Assembly (NCBI GenBank): GCA_958418815.1
Contig: CATZGB010000027.1
Location: forward strand, 1 to 39,333
Length of the DNA: 39,333 bases
Source of the DNA: an uncultured Bacteroidales bacterium
GTDB lineage: Bacteria; Bacteroidota; Bacteroidia; Bacteroidales; Muribaculaceae
Reading direction: 5' to 3'
In this document: positions 22,574-28,975 of the stretch, piece by piece
How the letters are laid out: every line of letters starts with the position of its first letter
Position numbering within the stretch: position 1 is the stretch's first letter
Position numbers and translations under genes: made by a program
The notes under the pieces: model-generated
The model's input: the letters and a program-made list of their open reading frames with translations, nothing else
What the model was told of the DNA's origin: nothing
Database searches by the model: none

Positions 22574-22605
22574 CAAAGTTACGCCAAAAAATCAATCCGG
22601 ACAAA
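22574..22605 (-). promoter_or_regulatory. Strong promoter of the leader/ncRNA upstream of the secreted protein gene
   Basis: On the minus strand -33 TTTG (22605-22602), a 20-bp spacer and -7 TAACTTTG (22581-22574) fit the consensus at every position. The first gene in this direction begins about 410 nt later. Confidence 0.75.
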
Positions 22606-22646
22606 TGCCACGGCGAAAAAATTGTGGCGGCTCGGTGAAAGTTTTG

Positions 22647-22654
22647 TAATTTTG
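22647..22654 (+). promoter_or_regulatory. -7 box of the EamA transporter gene
   Basis: TAATTTTG fits TAnnTTTG. The start codon is at 22752, leaving a leader of about 90 nt that contains a clear secondary structure. Confidence 0.65.
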
Positions 22655-22660
22655 CAGGCT

Positions 22661-22719
22661 GTTATCAAAGCCGGGAAACCTGGTCGGTCACTCCGGGGCA
22701 AACCCGGTCGGCTCTTAAC
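22661..22719 (+). promoter_or_regulatory. Structured 5' leader of the EamA transporter gene
   Basis: GTTA (22661-22664) and TAAC (22716-22719) close an outer stem, with AGCCG (22669-22673) pairing with CGGCT (22709-22713). Inside, CCGGG (22693-22697) pairs with CCCGG (22703-22707) around GCAAA-type loop sequence. The fold lies between promoter and gene. I cannot assign a known riboswitch class; a ligand-sensing role is inferred from transporter context only. Confidence 0.4.
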
Positions 22720-22751
22720 GGTGAAAACTGTCATCAGTCTCAAGGAAAACA

Positions 22752-23633
22752 ATGTGGATAATACTCGCGCTGCTGTCGGCCCTCTGCCTGGGCTGCTATG
22801 ACATCTCCAAGAAGGTGTCGCTTAGGGGAAACAATGTCCTGGCGGTGTTGTTTCTCAACACCCTCTTCTGCTCGTTGCTGATGTCGCCGGTGATTGTCGG
22901 CGGCGCGGTGAAGGGGGATTTCGGGATGGGCAACGACCTGGCCGCCCACGGGCTGATTCTCCTCAAGGCGCTGATCGTGCTGACCTCCTGGATGCTGGGG
23001 TATTTCAGCATCAAGCACCTGCCGCTGACCATCGCCTCACCGATCGCCGCCTCCCGCCCCGTGATGGTGCTGGTGGGCGCGATGGTGATTTTTGGCGAGA
23101 GGCTCAACCTCTGGCAATGGGCCGGAGTGCTGCTGGGATTCTTCTCGCTGTTCTTCATCACCCGCATAGGCCGCAAGGAGGGTTTCACCCTGCGCAACAG
23201 CCGGTGGCTCTGGATGAGCGTCGGGGCGGCGGTGATGGGGGCGGTGAGCGCGCTGTATGACAAATACCTCTTGCGCAGCTTCGAGCCGCTGCAGGTTCAG
23301 GCGTGGTATTCCCTCTACCAGTTCCTGGTGATGGGGTCGGTGTTGGCCGTGCTGATGAAGACTCGCCGTGGGGAGTCGGGAGGCCGGTTTGTATGGCGTT
23401 GGCCGATACTGCTCATCTCGGTCTTCCTGACCGTGGCCGACATCGCCTATTTCCACGCCCTGGCCCTGCCGGGGTCGATGATAGCGGTGGTGTCGATGAT
23501 ACGCCGTGGCAGCGTCATCGTCTCCTTCTTTTATGGAGTCGTAGCCCTTGGCGAGAGGGATGTCAAGGCCAAGGTCATCGACCTGTCGATATTGCTGCTC
23601 GGGCTGATGATGCTGGTCATCGGCTCATGCTGA
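22752..23633 (+). CDS. EamA/DMT family transporter
   Basis: The 293-residue product has ten predicted membrane helices in two repeats of five, the hallmark of the drug/metabolite transporter superfamily. The first EamA repeat ends in SPIAASRPVMVLVGAMVIFGE and the second in SMIAVVSMIRRGSVIVSFFY followed by GVVALGERDVKAK. Both repeats carry the usual GE motif after the penultimate helix. DMT proteins export or import small metabolites; the substrate cannot be told here. The leader between its promoter and ATG is structured. The 3' end overlaps the convergent amidase gene by 9 nt. Confidence 0.92.
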   Translation: MWIILALLSALCLGCYDISKKVSLRGNNVLAVLFLNTLFCSLLMSPVIVGGAVKGDFGMGNDLAAHGLILLKALIVLTSWMLGYFSIKHLPLTIASPIAASRPVMVLVGAMVIFGERLNLWQWAGVLLGFFSLFFITRIGRKEGFTLRNSRWLWMSVGAAVMGAVSALYDKYLLRSFEPLQVQAWYSLYQFLVMGSVLAVLMKTRRGESGGRFVWRWPILLISVFLTVADIAYFHALALPGSMIAVVSMIRRGSVIVSFFYGVVALGERDVKAKVIDLSILLLGLMMLVIGSC

Positions 23634-24245
23634 CCCCGGGGCGTGGCTGTCAGTCCCGGTCGTGTCATCGGGGCGCAGCGAGCTGTATTCCGCCGCGTTG
23701 AAACAGGGGCAGGCCTTGGCGGCGAACTCCCGGTGGCCGTGGATGGTGGCCGCCGGATGGTGGCGGCGCAGGCGGCGAATCAGTTCGGGCAGGGCCACGC
23801 GCTGGGCCGGAGTGCGCGTGTCGGCGGGCCGTCCCGCCCGGTCGAGTCCGCCGACATAGCATATCCCTATCGACCGTCGGTTGTGGTTGAGACAATGCGC
23901 CCCCGCCAGGTTCATGTCGCGTCCCCGCTCCACGGTGCCGTCGAGCCTGACCACGAAGTGATAACCGATGTCATTGAATCCCCGCTGGAGGTGCCAGCGG
24001 CGTATATCCCCCGCCGAGAAGTCGTCCCCCTGCTTGGTCGCCGAGCAATGCAGTATAATCTCCTTGATGTCGCGCGAACTTCTGAATCCCTCCTCGGGAA
24101 TAGCGGCCAGCGATGTCGCCACCTGCTCGGCTATGGAGATGATTTCCTTGCGGGAAAGATGCTCCCTGGGTGTGGTTGCGGCGGCTGATTTGATGTCGGA
24201 GATGAGGTTTGCGGCAGTGTTTGCGGTAGTGTTGGTGGTTTTCAT
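23625..24245 (-). CDS. N-acetylmuramoyl-L-alanine amidase, T7-lysozyme-like
   Basis: This 206-residue protein has an N-terminal helical segment (about 1-60) and an Amidase_2 domain. Residues matching T7 lysozyme are the zinc ligands His66 (ILHCSAT), His171 (IHGHREF) and Cys179, with Tyr95 (GYHF) and Lys177. The spacing His171 to Cys179 and Lys177 is the same as His122, Lys128 and Cys130 of T7 lysozyme. It should cut the bond between N-acetylmuramate and L-alanine. There is no signal peptide and no holin next to it, so delivery to the wall is unexplained; phage or mobile-element ancestry is likely. ATG at 24245 is chosen because a -7 box lies 41 nt upstream, within the longer frame. Confidence 0.9.
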   Translation of the reverse strand: MKTTNTTANTAANLISDIKSAAATTPREHLSRKEIISIAEQVATSLAAIPEEGFRSSRDIKEIILHCSATKQGDDFSAGDIRRWHLQRGFNDIGYHFVVRLDGTVERGRDMNLAGAHCLNHNRRSIGICYVGGLDRAGRPADTRTPAQRVALPELIRRLRRHHPAATIHGHREFAAKACPCFNAAEYSSLRPDDTTGTDSHAPGSA

Positions 24246-24286
24246 AACAGTAAAGGTTTTTTGTGTCTTGAAATGTTTTGATGACG

Positions 24287-24294
24287 CAAAGTTA
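24287..24294 (-). promoter_or_regulatory. -7 box of the amidase gene
   Basis: TAACTTTG on the minus strand, about 41 nt upstream of the ATG at 24245. It shows that the frame start at 24323 is not used. Confidence 0.65.
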
Positions 24295-24426
24295 CTGCAT
24301 GAAACCCTCCCGGCGTAGGACAAAATGTTACTTTGCCGCCTCCCTCACGGGAAACAGCCTCTCGGTTTACGGTGTGCATGGCCTCCCACGTCGCTGTGGG
24401 ACTGATGGTTGGCTGGGAGAATGGGG

Positions 24427-25551
24427 TCAGGGAACGACAGGGGCGTAGTAGCGCAGCGAATCCCCCGTGTGGTGGAAGATGGCCACATAGTCGGCCAGCA
24501 GCAGTTCGGGGTGGAACGGGGTCTCCTCGAAGAGGTTGGTGGTGGCGGTGTTGGCGTAGTATATGCCGTTGTTGGCGTAGGCCCAGATGCGCTTGTTGAG
24601 GGGGTGGTTGCGGGCGATGTCATCGAGAGTCATCGCTTCCCCGAAACTCTTGACAAGCCAGAAGTCGGCATCCTGGGAGGCCATGAACGCCTTCTCATAG
24701 TTCATGGGAATCGACCCCGGGGATGTGTTGCCCGCAAAGGGGTATGTCGCCCCGGCGTCGGTGATCAGCCGTCCGGCGTAGCTCGCTCCGCCGGGCATCA
24801 TCCAGGTGCCGCCGTTCTGCAATTCGGTTATCACCTTGGGATGATCGTCATACTCCGCCGCCTTGCGCTTCAATTCCTCGTAGCGCAGACGCGAGCCGTC
24901 GAAGACCCGGCTGTTGGTGGGGGCTATCCCCTCGACCAGCATGGCGTAGAACTTAGACCACTCGGCGCGTCCGAGCGGGGTGGTCTCCATATAGTCGGCA
25001 CACTCGATGACTGGTACCCCGGCCTTGTCGACCACCCCGTGTCCGGCATTCTGGAAGGGGGAAATCAGTATGCCGTCGGGGTGGAGCGAGATGATTTTCT
25101 CCAGCGACGGCTCCATCGACGAGCCGATGTCGGCGATGCGGCCATCTGCCAGACGGGCCACAATCTCGGGGGTCTTGATATACCCCGCGTCGGCCACCCC
25201 GACGATAGCGTCGGCATGGCCCAGCTCGGCCAGCAGCGCCGCGTGTACCGCGGAATACACCACAAGCCTTTTGAGCGGGAGCGCCAGCCTTATGGCCTGG
25301 GTGGCCGCCGAGTCAGCCGCCCCGGTGTTGAGGAGGAGGTATCTGGACAGCACCCCGGTGGAGTCCCAGGGGTTGACCACGGTGACAGCCATGGCCCCCT
25401 CGGCCTGTGGCATCCCCTTGATGAATACCGCTTCCTCGAATATGTTGCCGTCGGAGGTTTCGCCTGCGGCCCCCTTGCCGGAGCATCCGGAAATAGTGGC
25501 GGCCATCAAGAGAGCCAGAGTGGCGAGCAATGCAGTGATATGTCTCTTCAT
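24427..25551 (-). CDS. Metallophore/cobalamin-type ABC transporter substrate-binding lipoprotein
   Basis: This 374-residue protein has a lipoprotein signal with lipobox ISGC (Cys23). The two-lobed binding fold of the FecB/BtuF class follows: RLVVYSAVHAALLAELGHAD (first lobe), IVGVADAGYIKTPEIVARLA, and SSMEPSLEKIISLHPDGILI before the linking helix. The second lobe starts VITELQNGGTWMMPGGASYA. Proteins of this group bind ferric siderophores, haem or cobalamin in the periplasm and pass them to a FecCD/BtuCD permease. No permease or ATPase gene is next to it. It is the last of three minus-strand genes with an S41 peptidase and a DUF3316 barrel protein (21 nt after the S41 stop). Confidence 0.88.
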   Translation of the reverse strand: MKRHITALLATLALLMAATISGCSGKGAAGETSDGNIFEEAVFIKGMPQAEGAMAVTVVNPWDSTGVLSRYLLLNTGAADSAATQAIRLALPLKRLVVYSAVHAALLAELGHADAIVGVADAGYIKTPEIVARLADGRIADIGSSMEPSLEKIISLHPDGILISPFQNAGHGVVDKAGVPVIECADYMETTPLGRAEWSKFYAMLVEGIAPTNSRVFDGSRLRYEELKRKAAEYDDHPKVITELQNGGTWMMPGGASYAGRLITDAGATYPFAGNTSPGSIPMNYEKAFMASQDADFWLVKSFGEAMTLDDIARNHPLNKRIWAYANNGIYYANTATTNLFEETPFHPELLLADYVAIFHHTGDSLRYYAPVVP

Positions 25552-25572
25552 TTTTCAGTCGGTTAGGATGGT

Positions 25573-26619
25573 TTATTGATTGGTGTTGCCCCCTTGCAGC
25601 AGGCGGTTCACGGCGAAGTCAAGCATAGTGTCGCGCCCCTCAATGGCGGCGTAAGGGTCCATGTCTACCTCACACCCCTCGGTCGGGTCAACCCCGAACT
25701 CGGTGAGCCGGCCTTCAGGGTCGCGCACAGGCGATGCGGAGAAGCGCACCCCCCAGCCGTTTGGCAACTCGGCGGAGAATGGCATGCCGCATCCCCCTCC
25801 GGTGGTGGCTCCGGCGACTGTCACGTTGGGCAGTGTCTTCATCACCGACACGAAGTTGTTGGCAGCCGAGAATGTGGAGCGGTTGCACAGCACCACCACC
25901 GGTTTGCCCCACATCACGCGACCCGCCTCCGCCGGATTGTAATAGTAAGGAAACGGCTCGGAGAAATCATCATGGCCGGGGCCGTTCTTGTGGCAGATGG
26001 TCCCGGCAAGGATTCTTTCAGGGGTGAAACGGGCCACGAGTGTCTCGACATTGGTCATCGAGCCGCCCCCGTTGTCGCGCACGTCGAAGACCAGGCCGTC
26101 GGCCGTGGCCAGGTAGGCCAGTATCGCGTCGAGGTTGCCTTCACCCACTCCGTATGAGAAACTGGAGTAATGTATGTAGCCGATGTTTTCGGGCAGGATT
26201 CCGTAGGTGAATCCGCCTGTCTGGCGGTAGTTGAAGTTGAAATAATGCTCTTCGATCACCCGCGCCTGGTAGTTCTGCGGGTAGTCGCTCCACCATTTCC
26301 GGTAGTAGGAGGTGTTGAACGGGGCCGACAGGTTGGTATGTCCGTCGCGCAGCTCGTCAAGCATCCGGGCGCAGACATCAAACAGCTCCTCGCCCGTCAT
26401 GGCCGGGTTGACCTGCTGGCGGTAACGGCCATGCACCTCGTCCCAGTCCACATCCTTGTAGGCGAAGAAACAGTAATGCTCGTCGAGAATCTTCCACAGC
26501 TGCTCGAAATTGCCCTCCGGGTCGTCGGGAAACTGCTCCACGTCGTGGCAGCCGGCGAGCAACGGGGCGACAAGCGCGAGCAACAAGGCGCGCAGAGTCC
26601 GTGTAGGTGTGATTGTCAT
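25573..26619 (-). CDS. S41 family peptidase, lipoprotein
   Basis: The product of 348 residues has a lipobox LLAGC (Cys24). A helical N-terminal region contains LRDGHTNL with His94. The S41 core includes the strand DVRDNGGGS (179-187), a substrate-binding region, and the catalytic Ser251 in RSTFSAANNF. S41 enzymes are C-terminal or tricorn-type serine proteases; the SAAN context and His94 suggest a Ser-His type rather than a Ser-Lys type. The protein is anchored in the envelope. ATG at 26619 is preferred to the frame start at 26685, which would run into the DUF3316 gene. It lies between the DUF3316 and the binding-protein genes, so the three probably serve one uptake or processing task. Confidence 0.9.
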   Translation of the reverse strand: MTITPTRTLRALLLALVAPLLAGCHDVEQFPDDPEGNFEQLWKILDEHYCFFAYKDVDWDEVHGRYRQQVNPAMTGEELFDVCARMLDELRDGHTNLSAPFNTSYYRKWWSDYPQNYQARVIEEHYFNFNYRQTGGFTYGILPENIGYIHYSSFSYGVGEGNLDAILAYLATADGLVFDVRDNGGGSMTNVETLVARFTPERILAGTICHKNGPGHDDFSEPFPYYYNPAEAGRVMWGKPVVVLCNRSTFSAANNFVSVMKTLPNVTVAGATTGGGCGMPFSAELPNGWGVRFSASPVRDPEGRLTEFGVDPTEGCEVDMDPYAAIEGRDTMLDFAVNRLLQGGNTNQ

Positions 26620-26672
26620 ATGCAGGGAGTCGAATATGGTCACGGTGAAATGATTATGAAAGTCGCAAAGGG

Positions 26673-27518
26673 TCAGTAGGCCCATTCCACGCCGGCCTCA
26701 CTGGCGGGCAGCGGCCTGCGCCGGCTCACCGACAGCCAGTCGGTGACCACACCCAGGACGAATGAGTAAGAGAATGTGCGGGTGGTGATATGGTTCACCT
26801 CGGTGGAATATATGCGCGAGCGGAACCCCACGCGCAGCGAGGTGTTGCCCAGCCCGAGGTCGGCAGTGACGAGGTTGTCCCATCGGAACATGTTGCCCGG
26901 CCAGCCGAAATGGGCCAGCCCGTGGTCGTTGCCCAGGTAAATCTCGTAATACAGCTCATCGTAGGCGGGGGAGAAGAAGCCCCCGGCCAGGGGGAGCGAT
27001 GTCTGCCACCTTAGAGCCACCGGGAGCCGCCACAGCCTGACATCCCACCCCAGCGAGGCCGCCAGCCCCAGGCTGAGGTCGGTCTTTAGCGAAGCCGGGT
27101 TGTTGCCGTTGCGGTTGCTGTATATCCCGCCGAGATTACCCTCGACGCGTCCTCCGGCGGTGACGGCCAGGCGGTGGGGGAGTCGCCAAAGGCGGCTCAT
27201 CGACCAGGCCGCCGAGAGGTTGCCGTAAAGGAGCGAGGCGTTGCGCGCCGGATTCCCGGCGTTGTTGATTTCCACCCCCAGGTCGAGTTGTTGCCGCCAG
27301 GTGGCGGGGGCGAACTTCATCGCCTGAGCGCGCTGGTAGCTGAAAGCCGTGTGCCACCCGGTGTATTTGAGCGGCGACAGGTAGGTGTCGAGAAGGTGGC
27401 TGCTGCCCCCCTCCAGCATGAACGCCGAGCTGACCGGCCTTAACGGCTCCTCGGCTCGGAGCGAGGCTGCCCAGGATAGCGCCGCCATCAGCAATGTCAA
27501 GATATATCTGTGCATCAT
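26673..27518 (-). CDS. DUF3316-type outer-membrane protein
   Basis: The 281-residue product has a signal peptide (ILTLLMAALSWAASLRAEE). The conserved start of DUF3316 proteins follows (SSAFMLEGGSSHLLDTYLSP, YTGWHTAFSYQRAQ). Barrel strands alternate and end in SYSFVLGVVTDWLSV and a short tail. DUF3316 proteins are outer-membrane proteins of unknown role that often precede S41 peptidase and binding-protein genes in Bacteroidales. The ATG lies 8 nt after the stop of hipA, so its promoter must be within or before the hipBA genes. Confidence 0.85.
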   Translation of the reverse strand: MMHRYILTLLMAALSWAASLRAEEPLRPVSSAFMLEGGSSHLLDTYLSPLKYTGWHTAFSYQRAQAMKFAPATWRQQLDLGVEINNAGNPARNASLLYGNLSAAWSMSRLWRLPHRLAVTAGGRVEGNLGGIYSNRNGNNPASLKTDLSLGLAASLGWDVRLWRLPVALRWQTSLPLAGGFFSPAYDELYYEIYLGNDHGLAHFGWPGNMFRWDNLVTADLGLGNTSLRVGFRSRIYSTEVNHITTRTFSYSFVLGVVTDWLSVSRRRPLPASEAGVEWAY

Positions 27519-27526
27519 GAACGTTT

Positions 27527-28624
27527 TTATATACCTCCCGCCTCAGCCAGAATCATCCGCATCTCGTTGATGCATCTCTTAGACTCCTTGGCTTGAAGGC
27601 CGGCCATCGATGCCACTGCAATCAGGTCATCTTCGGCAGGGGTGATTTTGTCATTTATTGATGTCGAATGATAGCCGTTCATCCCTTCGCCGGGAAGGAG
27701 GTCGTATCCCGGAGCAAGAGACCACTCGTTGTCTTTGTATAGGAATGAGAAATTTTTGGCATGGTCATCTTTGTTACCTATGAGGAAGTTGAATACCATC
27801 AACTTGAAAATTTTTTCCAGCTCGTCAATGTTCCTTGTCAACGCGGCTCCTACCTTGAAAATGTGGCTGTAATCAATCGATGGTATGCGGTAATCGGCAC
27901 ACAGCAGTCCGGCTACACTCGCCACGTGTATTTTTTCACCATCTGCCGAACGGTCGTATCTTTCGGTAGCGAAATATTTGCCCTCGAACAGGCGTGTGCG
28001 TGGCATAGTCACTCCACATTGTGAAGCGAGCAAGGAATATCTGTACTCTGTCAGGCCAATATCCACAGGGTCGTGTAATGCCCTGAATTTCACCAGCCAT
28101 TCAGAGTCATCCGCTTTGACGAATATTTTGGGACGTGCTCCTCCCGGCGAACCGCCCAAGCGCTGGAAGTCATCTATGCCGCTCCCGTCATAAGTGTCGG
28201 AGGAAAGGATTTTGCTGGCGTCAAGCGCAAGGGCTGTGAAATCAGAGAAATCGTTGTTTGACATGACCGAGCGGTCAGGTTCGAATTCCAGCGCGCCGCG
28301 CCCGGTTGACCCGACAAGTGCGAGCCTGTCAAGAATCGAGAGGCTCCTGATATTCACTCCCTTTTTCTGAAGGTACCTGTCGAGAATAAGCAGCCCCCAT
28401 CCGTCTGGAAGGGAATCGTCGAATATGCCGAATCCTCCTCCGAATGGATTTGGTCGCGCGATGAACACCCCATCCTTTAATGGCAGCTCAAAAGGGGAGA
28501 TTGAGAATCCTCCGGCGATCCACTGCGGGGAATATTCAAAAGCGCAGAGTCCCTTGGGGGTAAGCGCGATTTTACCGACTTCGTGTCCGTGGTATTTTAC
28601 GATGATTTTATCAGTGGTGTTCAT
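27527..28624 (-). CDS. hipA: HipA-type toxin kinase
   Basis: This 365-residue protein has a Couple_hipA N-terminal domain (about 1-115, with YHGHEVGKIALTPKGLCAFE) and a HipA kinase domain. Key residues seen are the glycine-rich loop SPGGARPK (159-166), the catalytic segment GNKDDHAKNF with Asp287 and Asn291, and the metal-binding Asp308 in APGYDLL. HipA enzymes are serine/threonine kinases that block translation by modifying aminoacyl-tRNA synthetase and promote dormancy when not held by HipB. The gene overlaps the small HTH gene by ATGA, as toxin and antitoxin pairs usually do. The region is AT-richer than its neighbours, suggesting acquisition. Confidence 0.93.
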   Translation of the reverse strand: MNTTDKIIVKYHGHEVGKIALTPKGLCAFEYSPQWIAGGFSISPFELPLKDGVFIARPNPFGGGFGIFDDSLPDGWGLLILDRYLQKKGVNIRSLSILDRLALVGSTGRGALEFEPDRSVMSNNDFSDFTALALDASKILSSDTYDGSGIDDFQRLGGSPGGARPKIFVKADDSEWLVKFRALHDPVDIGLTEYRYSLLASQCGVTMPRTRLFEGKYFATERYDRSADGEKIHVASVAGLLCADYRIPSIDYSHIFKVGAALTRNIDELEKIFKLMVFNFLIGNKDDHAKNFSFLYKDNEWSLAPGYDLLPGEGMNGYHSTSINDKITPAEDDLIAVASMAGLQAKESKRCINEMRMILAEAGGI

Positions 28625-28926
28625 CTCTTGGTTCCTCGTTTCCTTTTGGGCGCAGAGTCGTTTATCACATCATCCAGAGAATTGTACTTTGTGTGTGTGA
28701 AAAGCTGAGAAAATTCGTCAAGGCAATCAATGGCCATTGCCACCCGCAACAATCCTGAAAAAGAAATCTCGCCAGTGGTTTCAAACCTGCGATATGTAGA
28801 CAATGAGATTCCTCCCCTTTGGGCGAGGCCGCTTTGAGTCAGTGACAACTCAAGGCGTCTGCTCTTGACCCGGGAGGCGATTTGTAAGGCCATCTCCTTT
28901 GGGGTGAATATGCTAACTGCTAACAT
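28621..28926 (-). CDS. hipB: HipB-like HTH antitoxin
   Basis: The 101-residue protein contains an Xre-type helix-turn-helix at about 12-70 (VKSRRLELSLTQSGLAQRGG to STYRRFETTGEISFSGLLRV) and a basic Lys/Arg C-terminus (KRKRGTKR). It lies directly before hipA with an ATGA overlap. HipB antitoxins bind the toxin and repress their own promoter. The start at 28926 is preferred because it gives the usual N-terminal extension before the HTH; Met12 (28893) is an alternative. It follows the topoisomerase stop by 49 nt. Confidence 0.9.
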   Translation of the reverse strand: MLAVSIFTPKEMALQIASRVKSRRLELSLTQSGLAQRGGISLSTYRRFETTGEISFSGLLRVAMAIDCLDEFSQLFTHTKYNSLDDVINDSAPKRKRGTKR

Positions 28927-28928
28927 AT
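28908..28928 (-). promoter_or_regulatory. Possible HipB operator over the start codon
   Basis: ATATG (28908-28912) and CATAT (28924-28928) form inverted half-sites around CTAACTGCTAA, which is itself a direct repeat of CTAA. The site spans the hipB start codon, where autorepressor sites can lie. Short arms make it uncertain. Confidence 0.3.
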
Positions 28929-28975
28929 GAGCGATTGTCGGGTGTTTTGGGGCTTAAGTGATAATATTTGAGCGG

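Noticed and set aside
22686..22708. Similarity of GGTCACTCCGGGGCAAACC to a cyclic di-GMP (GEMM-I) riboswitch
   Set aside because: Only the GGGCAAACC stretch resembles it; the GAAA tetraloop hairpin and the second conserved GGGACGCAAAGCC-type element are absent.
24409..25566. Plus-strand open frame of 385 codons
   Set aside because: Fully antisense to the binding lipoprotein gene, which has a clear lipobox and family motifs.
28927..28975. Promoter between the topoisomerase gene and hipB
   Set aside because: No CAAAnnTA box is present on the needed strand in these 49 bases, so a separate promoter is not supported.
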